Part shown: piece after piece, positions 27,996-37,247 of the stretch
How positions within the stretch are numbered: the stretch's first letter is position 1
Layout: each line of letters starts with the position of its first letter
From: Acidobacteriota bacterium
GTDB taxonomy: Bacteria > Acidobacteriota > Terriglobia > Terriglobales > Acidobacteriaceae
NCBI GenBank assembly: GCA_028872955.1
Contig: JAGWNX010000016.1
Coordinates: 1-52,845, forward strand
DNA length: 52,845 nucleotides
Direction: 5' to 3'
Made by a program: the position numbers and the translations under genes
Notes under the pieces: model-generated
Databases searched by the model: none
The model's input: the letters and a program-made list of their open reading frames with translations, nothing else
Told to the model about the DNA's origin: nothing

Positions 27996-30461
27996 TTAGA
28001 ACGGTCCCGATCCAATCGGACCCGACACCAGCGGGCCGCCTCCGTTTTTGCATAATCCGGTCCAATCGCTTGAATATACGGCGTAGTTGGTATTGCCACT
28101 CGCCTCGTAGGTAATGACTTCAACGTCGCACAACGCGACGTCCTGGTCGGTAGTGGATCCGTTGATGCTTCCTGGGCCTGTAGAGGTTGTAGTAACCGAT
28201 CCTGTAAATGCAAAAGAGGAGCCATTACCTATTGAGGTCCATACGGGCTGGGAATTACCCGCGTTGAAAGCCGTACAGACTGTACCGGTATAGCTCGACG
28301 AGCCAGACGCCGAGGTGCCACTGGGAGTGGACGCCGAAAAGGAAGCGCTGACGGACTGTCCGCAGTCAACACCTTGGAATACGATCGTATAGGCATAGGT
28401 AAAAGACTGTTGTGGCGGAGCCGGGGATACAACGACACTAAAGCTACCGGTGTAGCCCGTTGACTGGTCGAGGGCGTTTACGGCGTATGTGCCGGCAGGT
28501 GTGCCAGCGGCCACGGTCACATTGCCCGAAGTGCTGTTGACCGACAACCCTGAAGGTGATCCTGTGGGTAACGAGAACTCGACGTCCGGAGGCCAGAGTG
28601 TCGGATTGCCCTTGTCGTCCAGTGCAGACATCTGCGGAGTACCCGACCCGCCAAGCGTTGTGAACGTGAGTGGGTTCGGTGAAAATTGAAGGGTTACCGC
28701 GCAGTTGGTAAGCGTTGCATCCTCACATACGCCAACGGCTTTCGGTGCAAAGTTCCAGGTGGCCAGCATCTCTCCGCCCTCTATCCCTATGCCGCCAGCC
28801 GTGAGACTGGCATTGCCGATACCAATCACTCCTTTTAGAAACTGGTTCTCCATAAAGTTTGCATAACCAGACAAAAACGAACCTAAAGAACCTAGCACGC
28901 TTGAACCGCCAGCAGGGTTGGCTCCAGCTAGGCTTGCGGGAAGTCCGATGTTAGCGCCGCACGCTGATACGTTTCCAACGACAGAGGCTAGAGCAGAAAG
29001 ACTGGCTAGGGGGCCGCTTGGCCCCAGAGTAGCCCACAACTGCGACTGGAAGGTGGATGCGCTGGTATTCGCGACAAGGGAAGCTATCTTTGTAGGCGGC
29101 AGGAGATAATTGACGACCCCGCTCACGCAATTCAAAGCCGGACTAGCTTTGCCAGCCGTGTAGTACGAGATAACGGTGGTAACTATATCTTCAGTAAGAG
29201 CGATGGCATTCGCCCTTTTTGAGATGGTGTTTTGTTCCAAAGTCAGATTGAATGCGTAGGGTATGCCGGATACAGCCACGCTGCTGATCGATCCAACACC
29301 GACGCGCGCCAGTAGGCCGGTACGACCCACGAGAACAGAGCAGTCAGGATTATACTTAGGAGCACTCCCCGGGGTAGCGCAGCCCAGCAGGTTCCCACTC
29401 GTATCCGCCGAGGCGAGTGACCACGCAATGAATGTCGTATTTTGTACATTCACGCTTCCGTCGGAGTTTGCTCCGGTAACTCCCAGCGACCCGGTAGAGG
29501 TTGAAGTGCCGGGCAGTGACGGAAACGAATACAAAGTGTATGGGCTGTCCAGAGGTGCGTCGAACGAGACGTTGCTGCGCACTTTGCGGGCAATGCTTGC
29601 GGAGGAAGAGACTGCCGCCGATGGCAGTTGGCTGCTTACGGTCAGTATGGCCGCGTATACGGCGTTCTGGGTGCTGGGTGCAATGCCCTGGGCCAGCGCG
29701 CTATTGATCGCCGATAGCAGTGCCGGATAGCCTGCGGTTGCCTGGATTGCCCCATCGAGCAGCGCCGGATTGGAACCTTCGGGCACCGCTCCTAACGACA
29801 TGCGAACGAGTGCAATCGCAGTGGAATCGGCAGTCAGGTTGGCTGATCCTGAAGCGGTATCGGCAGCCAGCAGCATATTGCCTGAGGCGTCGACGGCTAC
29901 AACGAGGGTTACGCCACCAGCCTCGCTCACCGGAACGTACAGGGGCGAACCCGGCTTTGCCGAGTCTAAAACCGAGTCGACGCTCACAATCGCATTGACC
30001 GCACTCGCTGGTACGGCCGGGTCGATCGTGACGGAACTCGAAGCGGCATTCACCGTGGTCGCTGTGCCGGCAACGCAAGATATCTGCACAACTACACTGC
30101 CGGTGCCGATCGTTCCGGATGATCCAACTGGCGTGCATGTCTGAACCGGATTGATCGGCTGAGTGTTGACGCTCAAAGAATAGGCGGTTCCACTGGCTAG
30201 GCCGGAGGCAGCATTAACGGTGCCGTTCGCACTTACGGGGATGCTTTGCCCGCCGTTCAGGATAAGGGACAGGCCGGTTCCGCTTAAGCCCGATACATTG
30301 GCCGCTATCGAATAACTCTGCGTATTGGTGCTCGTACTCGTGAAGGTAGCAGCGCCACCCCCACCCCCAGAACAGCTGCTTATCAGGAGACTTGTGACAG
30401 CAACGAGAAGCAGTCGAGTTACGACTCCTCCGGCACGCCTTGCAATGGATTGCTCATGCAT
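27996..30461 (-). CDS. Large secreted lipoprotein of unknown function
   Basis: The 821-residue product starts with a lipoprotein signal (LLISSCSGGGGG) after a strong GGAGGT ribosome site. Residues ~45-135 form an Ig-like segment (SIAANVSGLSGTGLSLILNGG). The middle contains SISSVAVSGIPYAFNLTLE and a helical stretch. Near residue 620 comes an Ig-fold segment (GLSVNSTSGNVTVAAGTPAGTYAV), as in Big/putative-Ig domains. The last ~130 residues are Ser/Thr/Gly-rich, with paired cysteines. It should sit on the cell surface. Base composition is lower in GC than the neighbouring genes. No enzyme motif is visible. Confidence 0.7.
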   Translation of the reverse strand: MHEQSIARRAGGVVTRLLLVAVTSLLISSCSGGGGGAATFTSTSTNTQSYSIAANVSGLSGTGLSLILNGGQSIPVSANGTVNAASGLASGTAYSLSVNTQPINPVQTCTPVGSSGTIGTGSVVVQISCVAGTATTVNAASSSVTIDPAVPASAVNAIVSVDSVLDSAKPGSPLYVPVSEAGGVTLVVAVDASGNMLLAADTASGSANLTADSTAIALVRMSLGAVPEGSNPALLDGAIQATAGYPALLSAINSALAQGIAPSTQNAVYAAILTVSSQLPSAAVSSSASIARKVRSNVSFDAPLDSPYTLYSFPSLPGTSTSTGSLGVTGANSDGSVNVQNTTFIAWSLASADTSGNLLGCATPGSAPKYNPDCSVLVGRTGLLARVGVGSISSVAVSGIPYAFNLTLEQNTISKRANAIALTEDIVTTVISYYTAGKASPALNCVSGVVNYLLPPTKIASLVANTSASTFQSQLWATLGPSGPLASLSALASVVGNVSACGANIGLPASLAGANPAGGSSVLGSLGSFLSGYANFMENQFLKGVIGIGNASLTAGGIGIEGGEMLATWNFAPKAVGVCEDATLTNCAVTLQFSPNPLTFTTLGGSGTPQMSALDDKGNPTLWPPDVEFSLPTGSPSGLSVNSTSGNVTVAAGTPAGTYAVNALDQSTGYTGSFSVVVSPAPPQQSFTYAYTIVFQGVDCGQSVSASFSASTPSGTSASGSSSYTGTVCTAFNAGNSQPVWTSIGNGSSFAFTGSVTTTSTGPGSINGSTTDQDVALCDVEVITYEASGNTNYAVYSSDWTGLCKNGGGPLVSGPIGSGPF

Positions 30462-30611
30462 GACTCTACCTCCAAAGCCTGATATCGCTGACTGGTTCTC
30501 ATCACGTTCTTTCAGGCGTCAAGCGCCTCGGTCGCTGGCTGCGGCGCGTCTGCTGGAGTAGAGCGCGCCGCTACCGAGCTACCTGATAAAGCCTTCCGGG
30601 CATTGGCAGCC

Positions 30612-31370
30612 TCAGAATTTGTATCCAAATCCGAAGCGTAGTACCGGGTAGAACTGGAACGGCTTCAGGTCAGAGTTCAGCTTTGTCTGTTCTGCCTGAA
30701 TGTCGCTTTGTGCGGTTGTGTTCGTACTGATCTTGGAGCAGCCCGTGGTCGCCGTTGTGCAGGTGCTGCCAAGCAGGTTGAGCGCAACGGCGGGCGACCC
30801 TTGAAATACGACTCCGATATCGGAGTTGAAGGTAAAGTGACGGTTGCTGCGCGGCAGCAGGCTGCCGAAGCCGATGAGCACCTCGGGCGCGGCCTTGCGA
30901 ACCGTAATGGTGCCGGTTCCGGTTACAGGATCGGCCGCATCGCTGTAGTAGGTGTTGCTGTTGAGGGTAAACGAGCTGCCGCCCGGCACGTTGACGTTGC
31001 CGCTGGCCTGGAAGCCGTTGTAGATGAGCGCGCCGCCGCTCAGGTGGAAGGGGCCGAAGTGCTGGTCTAGCAGCAGTTCGCCCGATGCCAGACGCAGCGT
31101 GCCACTGTAGGTCAGGTTGTCGCTGCTGCGGGTGCCGCTCAGGCTGTAGCTGAAGTAATTGAACCCGCCGCGCACATCGGTATGCTTCGCCAGGGCCGTT
31201 GCGGCCTGGATGCCAGCGCCTAACGAGCCGACGGTAAGCTGGACGCCAAAGCGGGGCAGAGGCTGCTCCGGAGCGGACTTGGCCTGTGCAAGGGCAGCGT
31301 GACTGGAGAACAAGGCAGTGAGCAAAGGAGCTAGGCTCCCAAAGACACGTGCGAGTGAATGTATCTTCAT
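30612..31370 (-). CDS. Putative outer-membrane beta-barrel protein
   Basis: The 252-residue product has a signal peptide ending at SHAALAQ (about residue 29). Alternating beta-strand patterns follow (FGVQLTVGSLGAGIQAA, VRGGFNYFSYSLSG, GSFTLNSNTYY-like segments), and it ends in RFGFGYKF with a C-terminal Phe, the signal for outer-membrane assembly. A single Cys pair (CTTATTGC) lies near residue 205. GGGAGA lies before the ATG at 31370. It may be a small porin or OmpA-like barrel; no ligand is indicated. The LuxR-type regulator gene just upstream runs in the same direction. Confidence 0.7.
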   Translation of the reverse strand: MKIHSLARVFGSLAPLLTALFSSHAALAQAKSAPEQPLPRFGVQLTVGSLGAGIQAATALAKHTDVRGGFNYFSYSLSGTRSSDNLTYSGTLRLASGELLLDQHFGPFHLSGGALIYNGFQASGNVNVPGGSSFTLNSNTYYSDAADPVTGTGTITVRKAAPEVLIGFGSLLPRSNRHFTFNSDIGVVFQGSPAVALNLLGSTCTTATTGCSKISTNTTAQSDIQAEQTKLNSDLKPFQFYPVLRFGFGYKF

Positions 31371-31472
31371 GGATCTCTCCCACAGTGAATGAGATGGAAT
31401 GACTACTGTGGGGAATCTAGCGGGGTATCCAGTGCCACGTCATCTACCAAACGGTATAAATCGCCTAAGAAT

Positions 31473-32606
31473 TTAAGAGTCTGCAACTGCTGCGGTGACT
31501 GCATTCTGCGGCAGCGTCATGAGCAGGCGGACCATGTCGGCCTGGCGGGTGCAGGCGGTCTTCTGCAGCATGGCCTTTACCTGCTGGCGCACCGTGGAAG
31601 CGGACACGCGACGCAGGCAGGAGATCTCGACCGGGGAGTATCCCATCAGCAGGCCGCTGGCGATCTCGGTTTCAGCCGGGGTAAAGCTGTAAAGGCTGCG
31701 CAGGGCTCCGTCATGAAGGTGTACGGGCTTATCCGGGTCATTGACCAACAGCAGCAGGTCGGCCCGGGTTGCCTGGCGGTCTTTCTCTGCCAACGGGGTT
31801 GTGATCAGGTTCAGAGGCCGCTTGCGGCCTGTGCGGTGCAGGGCGAGGACGTTGCCTCGTCCCGCGCATGACAGCAAGGCAGCCAGTCCGGCGGCCTGTG
31901 TGCTGTTGGTGGCGGCAAGCCTGCCCTGCTCCAGGCAGAGTCCATCGCGTGCGCGCAGCAGCGCTTCCCCTGCTGTATTGGCCGACTCGATGCGGCCGTC
32001 GGCCCTGAGGGCGAAAACCGGGTCCGGATTGGCGTTGGCCAGCAGTTGGGCAAGCGCCAGCAGATGATTGGCTGCGCCCAGCGCGTGGCGAAACTCGAGT
32101 GCGCTGCGGATATGCGGCAGCAGCAGCTCCAGCAGGCGGCGGGAATCCGGGTCGAGCGGCCCCTCCTGTTCGCTGCGCCAGATGCTGATGGCCTCAAACC
32201 GGCAGAGTGAGACGTTGAGGGCGACCAGTGCACCGTAGCGAAGATTCATCGGGACGTGAACGGCCTGGTAGTACGGACTGTCTACGAGGGACTCCGCAGG
32301 CACCAGGTCGTCCTCGGAGTAGACGCCGACGGGGTCGCGGTGGCGGGCAAGCGCAATAGCTGCGGCGCGGAAGGGGTCCTGCCGTGCATAGCCATTGTTG
32401 TAGGCCTGCAGCATCATGCGGCTCTGCAGGGTGCCGCCTTCGGCAATCACGACAAAGCCAGCCTTGGTGCTGGCTGAGAAAAAATACCCGCTGGTGAACC
32501 CGGTATGGTTACAAACTGAAGTTAGAAATCGCTGCCATTGTTCTTTATGAAGCGGGGCAGAGTAAAGCATTTGCAGCAGCTCAGAAAAGGCTTCAACCGA
32601 AACCAT
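31473..32606 (-). CDS. LuxR-family transcriptional regulator with PAS-like domain
   Basis: The 377-residue protein ends in a LuxR-type helix-turn-helix (residues ~305-365, FTPAETEIASGLLMGYSPVEIS, VSASTVRQQVKAML). Ahead of it lies a PAS-like region (LLANANPDPVFALRADGRIESAN, near 195-225). The N-terminal 150 residues are an uncharacterised sensor. It is a cytoplasmic DNA-binding regulator; the signal is unknown. No autoinducer-synthase gene is nearby. The start is uncertain: ATG 32606 or the ATG at 32657, neither with a good ribosome site. It could control the adjacent barrel gene or itself. Confidence 0.8.
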   Translation of the reverse strand: MVSVEAFSELLQMLYSAPLHKEQWQRFLTSVCNHTGFTSGYFFSASTKAGFVVIAEGGTLQSRMMLQAYNNGYARQDPFRAAAIALARHRDPVGVYSEDDLVPAESLVDSPYYQAVHVPMNLRYGALVALNVSLCRFEAISIWRSEQEGPLDPDSRRLLELLLPHIRSALEFRHALGAANHLLALAQLLANANPDPVFALRADGRIESANTAGEALLRARDGLCLEQGRLAATNSTQAAGLAALLSCAGRGNVLALHRTGRKRPLNLITTPLAEKDRQATRADLLLLVNDPDKPVHLHDGALRSLYSFTPAETEIASGLLMGYSPVEISCLRRVSASTVRQQVKAMLQKTACTRQADMVRLLMTLPQNAVTAAVADS

Positions 32607-32764
32607 GCGGCGTATCCAATTGTTGGAAGTAGTGGCCCGAGCGCACAGTATACGCATAAGGCGCTTCTTTACAAGGACTCTTTATACTCAAAGAGAGACA
32701 CGCGCACCCGCGGCAGGGCTGCGGTGCGTGGTGTCGCCGGTAGGTACTTTGAGGAGGGGCAGAT

Positions 32765-33340
32765 TTGGCAGCACTGACAGAAGCGATTCATATCAAGCGC
32801 AAGATGATGTTCGAGTACGAGGGCGCGCCGTACGCGTGTCTGGACTCCGATATCTCCACCCCGACGGCGCGTGGCGGGCAGACGCTGGTGCGTCTGAAGA
32901 TGCGCAACCTGCTGACGCAGGCAGTGTTTGAGAAGACTTTCAAGGCGCAGGAGAAGTTTGCGGAGCCAGACCTGGCGCTGGTGCCAGCGTCCTACCTCTA
33001 CAGCGACGGCGAAGGCTCGCACTTTCTGGATCAGGAGAGCTTTGAAACGCTCACTCTGGACGAGGCCATGCTGGGCGATGCCATGGACTACCTGACCGAA
33101 GGCCTGATGCTGCAAGTGCACAAGTACAACGGCAACCCCATCGGGCTGCAACTGCCCATCTTTGTGGAGCTCACAGTGACCGAGACCGAGCCGGCGTCGC
33201 GTGGCGACTTCTCCAGCGGCAGCGGCACCAAGGCGGCCAAGGTGGAGACCGGCCTGGAGCTGCGCGTGCCGCCCTTCATCAAAGAAGGCGAGAAGATCAA
33301 GATCGCCACCGAGACGGGCGAGTTCAGCGGAAGAGCGTAG
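32765..33340 (+). CDS. efp: Elongation factor P, EfpL/YeiP-like loop
   Basis: The 191-residue protein has the three EF-P beta domains and relieves ribosome stalling at proline runs. Its tip loop reads STPTARGGQTLVRLKMRNL rather than the PGKGQ loop that carries the modified Lys of classical EF-P. The loop is like SPTARG in E. coli EfpL/YeiP, which works without modification. The start is a TTG at 32765 preceded by GAGGAGGGG at a normal distance. It lies divergent from the LuxR-type regulator and ends at a strong palindromic terminator. No EpmA or EarP gene is in this window, but that is weak evidence. Confidence 0.9.
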   Translation: MAALTEAIHIKRKMMFEYEGAPYACLDSDISTPTARGGQTLVRLKMRNLLTQAVFEKTFKAQEKFAEPDLALVPASYLYSDGEGSHFLDQESFETLTLDEAMLGDAMDYLTEGLMLQVHKYNGNPIGLQLPIFVELTVTETEPASRGDFSSGSGTKAAKVETGLELRVPPFIKEGEKIKIATETGEFSGRA

Positions 33341-33351
33341 AAGCTAGCTAT

Positions 33352-33385
33352 TAGCCGTTAGCTTAAAGCTACTAGCTAACGGCTA
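33352..33385. terminator. Bidirectional terminator between efp and htpG
   Basis: A perfect 12-bp stem (TAGCCGTTAGCT / AGCTAACGGCTA) with a 10-base loop is followed by GCTTTTGC. It lies between two convergent genes. Confidence 0.75.
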
Positions 33386-33400
33386 GCTTTTGCTTGCCCT

Positions 33401-35266
33401 TTACAGCGAGAGCGCCAACACCTGGTTCAGGCGCTGCACAAAGCTCGCGGGGTCCTGCAGCGGAACGCCTTCCAGCAGCAGAGCCTGGTCAAACAGCAGC
33501 CAGGCGGCGTCCTGCGCGATAGGCTCAGCGGCGCGCGGCAGCAGCTTCTTGACGATCTCGTGGTCGGGGTTGATCTCCAGCGTTGGCTTCGGCGCGGGAA
33601 TATCCTTCTGCCCCATCGCGCGGAGCATCTGCTGCATCTGCAGCGAGGGCTGCTCCTCGTCGGAGACGATGCAGGACGGGCTGCCGGCCAGCCGCACCGA
33701 CGCGCGCACCTCCTTCACTCGATCACCCAGCGTGGCCTGGATGGCGTCGAGCAGGGGCTGGATGGCCTCGGCGCTGGCTGCGGCGTTCTCGTCCTTCAGG
33801 TCGTCGCTGGTGGCGCTCTTGTTTACGGCCTTCAGGTCTGTCTCGGCGTACTTGTCGATGCTGGAGAAGACGATTTCGTCGATCTCGTCGTCGAGAATGA
33901 GCACCTCAATGCCCTTCTTCTTGTAGATCTCCAGCAGGGGCGAGTTGCGCAGCAGCGTCTCATTGCCGCCGGTGATGTAGTAGATGGCCTTCTGCTCGCT
34001 CTGCATGCGGGCCTTGGCCTCCGCCAGGCTGGTCAGGCCCTCCACTGCGGTGGACTTGACGCGGATCAGATCCAACAGCGTCTCGCGGTTGGCGAAGTCG
34101 CTGTACAGGCCCTCCTTCAGCGGACGGTTGTACAGCTGGATGAAGGTCTTGTACTCCTCGGGCCGGTCAGCGGCGATATTCTTCAGCTCCGTCAGAATCT
34201 TTTTGACGCTGGCGGTGCGGATGGTCGTGAGCACGCGGTTCTGCTGCAGAATCTCGCGGCTCACGTTCAGCGGCAGGTCTTCGCTGTCGATGATGCCGCG
34301 CACAAAGCGCAGGTACTGCGGCAGCAGCTCCTTGGCGTCGTCCATGATGAAGACGCGCTTGACGTACAGCTTGACGCCGCCCTTATAGTCCGCCTGGTAC
34401 AGATCCATCGGTGCCTTGGCGGGGATGAAGAAGAGCGTGGTGTACTCCAGGCTGCCCTCGGCGCGGGTGTGGAACCAGAAGAGCGGGTCCTCCCAGTCGC
34501 CGGAGAGGGACTTGTACAGCTCCTTGTAGTCTTCGTCCTTCAGCTCGCTCTTGGGCCGCCGCCACAGGGCGCTGGCGGCGTTCACCTGCTCGGTGGTGCG
34601 GGACTTCGTGGACTTCTTCTCTTCCTCGTTCCACTCCGACTTGTCGTAGGTGAGGTAGATGGGGAAGGCGATGTGGTTGGAGTACTTCTTGACCAGTTCG
34701 CGCAACCGCCAGCTGCTGGCATACTGCTGGCCCTCGTCGTTGAAGTGCAGCAGGATGGTGGTGCCGGCTGCGGCGCGCTCGGCGGGCTCAATCTCAAAGC
34801 CGGTCTTGCCATCGCTGATCCAGCGCCAGGCCTTGTCTTCACCGGCCTTGCGGGAGGTGACCTCAATGCGATCCGCCACCATGAAGGCGCTGTAGAAGCC
34901 CACGCCAAACTGGCCGATCAGGTTGGAGTCCTTGCGCGCATCGCCCGAGAGCTGGGCGAGAAAGTTCTTGGTGCCAGAGCGCGCAATGGTGCCGAGGTTG
35001 GCCGTCAGGTCCTCTTCGTTCATGCCGATGCCGGAGTCCGCAAGGGTCAGCGTCTTCGCCTCTTCATCCAGCTCCAGGTCAATGCGCGGCTCAAAGGGGA
35101 GCGCCTTGTACGTCTCGTCGGTCAGGGTCAGGTAGCGCAGCTTATCCAGTGCGTCAGACGAGTTGGAGATCAGCTCGCGGAGAAAGATCTCCGGGTGCGA
35201 GTACAGGGAGTGAATGATGAGCTGCAGGAGTTGACTGACTTCTGTCTGAAATTCACGCTTCGACAT
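33401..35266 (-). CDS. htpG: Molecular chaperone HtpG (Hsp90)
   Basis: The 621-residue protein carries the N-terminal GHKL ATPase motifs: ELISNSSDALDKLR near residue 21, DSGIGM near 83, and GQFGVGFYSAFMVADR near 115. The middle and C-terminal dimerisation regions follow. Length is normal for HtpG. It is a cytoplasmic ATP-driven chaperone that folds clients after DnaK. The ATG at 35266 sits 11 bases after AAGGAG; an upstream in-frame start at 35317 has no ribosome site and lies in the repeat region. It is separate from the hsp20-clpB operon and has its own upstream repeats. Confidence 0.97.
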   Translation of the reverse strand: MSKREFQTEVSQLLQLIIHSLYSHPEIFLRELISNSSDALDKLRYLTLTDETYKALPFEPRIDLELDEEAKTLTLADSGIGMNEEDLTANLGTIARSGTKNFLAQLSGDARKDSNLIGQFGVGFYSAFMVADRIEVTSRKAGEDKAWRWISDGKTGFEIEPAERAAAGTTILLHFNDEGQQYASSWRLRELVKKYSNHIAFPIYLTYDKSEWNEEEKKSTKSRTTEQVNAASALWRRPKSELKDEDYKELYKSLSGDWEDPLFWFHTRAEGSLEYTTLFFIPAKAPMDLYQADYKGGVKLYVKRVFIMDDAKELLPQYLRFVRGIIDSEDLPLNVSREILQQNRVLTTIRTASVKKILTELKNIAADRPEEYKTFIQLYNRPLKEGLYSDFANRETLLDLIRVKSTAVEGLTSLAEAKARMQSEQKAIYYITGGNETLLRNSPLLEIYKKKGIEVLILDDEIDEIVFSSIDKYAETDLKAVNKSATSDDLKDENAAASAEAIQPLLDAIQATLGDRVKEVRASVRLAGSPSCIVSDEEQPSLQMQQMLRAMGQKDIPAPKPTLEINPDHEIVKKLLPRAAEPIAQDAAWLLFDQALLLEGVPLQDPASFVQRLNQVLALSL

Positions 35267-35299
35267 ATGTTTGTATTCTCCTTGGTTACAAAAGTGGCC

Positions 35300-35334
35300 G
35301 TGTTGCAAGTGTTGCAATGGCTCGGGTGCTGCAA
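35300..35334. repeat. GTGTTGCAA direct repeats upstream of htpG
   Basis: The 9-mer GTGTTGCAA occurs at 35300 and 35309 in tandem and again as GTGCTGCAA at 35326. They lie 30-70 bases ahead of the htpG start, in the region expected to contain its promoter. They could be regulator binding sites. Confidence 0.5.
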
Positions 35335-35366
35335 GGTTGTGTGCCGACCTGCGCTGCGCAGCGCGG

Positions 35367-36440
35367 TCAGGCGTTCTCTGCCTCGGCCCTCAGCTTCTCG
35401 GCCGTGTAGTGGGCAATCAGTGCGTCCACGGTGGGCTGCAGCATGCCCTCCATCACCATGGCGAGCTGGTGGTTGGTCAGCCCGATGCGATGGTCGGTCA
35501 TGCGGTTCTGCGGAAAGTTGTAGGTGCGGATCTTCTCTGACCGGTCGCCGCTGCCCACCTGCGACTTGCGCGCGGCGGCCTGCAGCGCGTGCTGCTTTTC
35601 CATCTCCACCTCGTACAGGCGGGCGCGCAGCACACGCATGGCCTTCTCGCGGTTCTTGATCTGCGACTTCTCGTCCTGGCAGCTCACCACCGTGTTGGTG
35701 GGCAGGTGCGTAATGCGCACGGCGGAGTACGTGGTGTTCACGCTCTGCCCGCCCGGGCCCGAGGAGCAGAAGGTGTCCACGCGCAGGTCCTTGGCCTCAA
35801 TCTTCACGTCCACCTCTTCGGCCTCCGGCAGCACGGCCACCGTAATGGCGGAGGTGTGCACGCGGCCCTGCGTCTCCGTGGCCGGCACGCGCTGCACGCG
35901 GTGTACGCCGGACTCGTACTTCATCTGCGAGTAGACCTTGTCGCCTTCAAAGATGGCGGTCACTTCCTTCAGGCCGCCCACCTCAGAGGGCGACTCCGAC
36001 AGCACCTCGACGCGCCAGCGATGCTGCTCCGCAAAGCGCAGATACATGCGGAAGACCTCTGCGGCAAACAGCGAGGCCTCGTCGCCGCCGGTGCCGGCGC
36101 GCACCTCGATGATGATGTTCTTGTCGTCGTTCGGGTCCTTGGGCAGCAGCAGCACCTTCAGCTGCTCTTCCAGCTCGGGGATGCGCGGCTCCAGCGACTG
36201 CAGCTCGGCCTCGGCCATCTCGCGGATGTCGGCGTCGGAGTCGGCCAGCATGGCCTTGGCCTCGGCGATGCCGTTCTTCACGGTGCGGTACTCGCGGAAC
36301 TTGTCGACCACGGGCTCCAGCTCGCGGTGCTGCTTGGCCACGGCCTGGAACTTCTTCTGGTCCTGCACCAGGGTGGGGTCAGACATCTGCTGGCCGAGGT
36401 CTTCGTAACGGGCTTCGAGCTGGTCGAGGCGATCAAACAT
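35367..36440 (-). CDS. prfA: Peptide chain release factor 1
   Basis: The 357-residue protein has the helical N-terminal domain, the stop-codon recognition region with [15 protein letters not shown] (the PxT tripeptide position reads PAT), and the catalytic GGQ motif ([12 protein letters not shown], about residue 230). RF1 recognises UAA and UAG and releases the nascent chain. The ATG at 36440 follows GGAGAACCACC. Its Gln is the expected substrate of the PrmC encoded at 25245-26090. It lies 100 bases upstream of htpG on the same strand, though htpG probably has its own promoter. Length is normal. Confidence 0.96.
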   Translation of the reverse strand: MFDRLDQLEARYEDLGQQMSDPTLVQDQKKFQAVAKQHRELEPVVDKFREYRTVKNGIAEAKAMLADSDADIREMAEAELQSLEPRIPELEEQLKVLLLPKDPNDDKNIIIEVRAGTGGDEASLFAAEVFRMYLRFAEQHRWRVEVLSESPSEVGGLKEVTAIFEGDKVYSQMKYESGVHRVQRVPATETQGRVHTSAITVAVLPEAEEVDVKIEAKDLRVDTFCSSGPGGQSVNTTYSAVRITHLPTNTVVSCQDEKSQIKNREKAMRVLRARLYEVEMEKQHALQAAARKSQVGSGDRSEKIRTYNFPQNRMTDHRIGLTNHQLAMVMEGMLQPTVDALIAHYTAEKLRAEAENA

Positions 36441-36530
36441 GGTGGTTCTCCATCCTGCCGGGCAGGGCACAAGTCTATAAGGATCAAGGGGAAAGGGGGG
36501 AGACAGGGCCGGGGCGCAGCTAGGCAAAGT

Positions 36531-36550
36531 CGTGACGGCGCGGCGTCACG
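36531..36550. repeat. 7-bp inverted repeat upstream of prfA
   Basis: Perfect arms CGTGACG and CGTCACG flank GCGCGG, about 90 bases ahead of the prfA start. The surrounding 36441-36717 stretch otherwise holds no gene or clear promoter by eye. Confidence 0.4.
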
Positions 36551-36717
36551 CTGGGGGCGGTCACCGGGTTGGCAGCAGCACGCAGCATATCTCTACTTAA
36601 AGATGTTACCGCGAATGCCCGGGATGCAGCAGGGGCGCAGGTGCGAAACCCGGTTCGGAGGCAGGGGCGGATGAGGGGAGGGCGTTTATGGGTTCTAACT
36701 ACGTTGGCTAGCCCAAT

Positions 36718-37041
36718 CTATTGATTCTCTTCGACGTAGTCCTTGTGATTCTCCTCGACGTAGTCCTTGCAGCCTTCAGCAAATGATGGGGAGTTTGAGT
36801 TGTCCCCAGCGATGTCGCAGTCATCCTCATCATCGATGTCCTTATCCTTTGCCCAATCATACCCAGCTTGGTGACCGCTTCCCCAATCACCGATTGCGGT
36901 AGATGAATCATCGGCGTCAGGCCCATCTGCGTTCGGATCGGACGAGGTAGAGTACAAACGTGGATGTGGCTTTGGGGTATCGTCCCGAAAGGCAAAGTAC
37001 AGGATCGCTATAACGACCAGCAGAAAAGCTAGCTTTTTCAT
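36718..37041 (-). CDS. Small membrane-anchored acidic protein
   Basis: The 107-residue product has one N-terminal hydrophobic segment (residues ~3-17, KLAFLLVVIAILYFAF) and an acidic extracytoplasmic part rich in Asp. It includes the pattern GYDWAKDKDIDDEDDCD and SFAEGCKDYV with two Cys. The C-terminus is an exact-length duplication of eight residues (KDYVEENH then KDYVEENQ), caused by a 24-bp tandem repeat. The start chosen is ATG 37041; GGAG lies unusually close upstream. An in-frame ATG at 37089 is possible but would weaken the signal. Gene is low in GC and lies in the accessory patch. No function can be assigned. Confidence 0.6.
   Translation of the reverse strand: MKKLAFLLVVIAILYFAFRDDTPKPHPRLYSTSSDPNADGPDADDSSTAIGDWGSGHQAGYDWAKDKDIDDEDDCDIAGDNSNSPSFAEGCKDYVEENHKDYVEENQ
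36723..36770. repeat. 24-bp tandem duplication in coding sequence
   Basis: Two 24-base copies (36723-36746 and 36747-36770) differ at two positions and encode the C-terminal octapeptide repeat of the small acidic protein. Confidence 0.75.
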
Positions 37042-37108
37042 CGCTCCGGGCCTCGCCGTCATATTCGCAGGATGCGATCCTGCCTGCAATGAAAAAGCAT
37101 CTTACCAA

Positions 37109-37200
37109 GTGCCCCAGATGTCGATTCTGAGATGTGGGTTTGCAGGATGCTCGTCTCCAGCCTCAAACTAGAGCTTCCGTGAACGGCGTTTATCGTTCCT
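37109..37200. repeat. 92-bp direct repeat, copy 1
   Basis: The stretch from GTGCCCCA to TATCGTT recurs 550 bases downstream at 37659-37750, with about 8 differences (roughly 91% identity). This copy has a degenerate palindrome at its left end. Confidence 0.8.
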
Positions 37201-37247
37201 AATCCAGGGTAAGTGGACGATCAACAGCCTTCTACACTGGTTCAACT

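Noticed and set aside
27700-27999. 99-residue plus-strand frame between hydrolase and lipoprotein
   Set aside because: It runs through the inverted-repeat element and has no ribosome site or recognisable domain.
31371-31472. Possible lux-box-like operator (ACCAAACGGTAT) near the LuxR-type gene
   Set aside because: It is not a good inverted repeat and no autoinducer synthase is nearby.
33560-35659. A 699-residue plus-strand frame antisense to htpG
   Set aside because: htpG matches Hsp90 throughout; the antisense frame has no motif or ribosome site.
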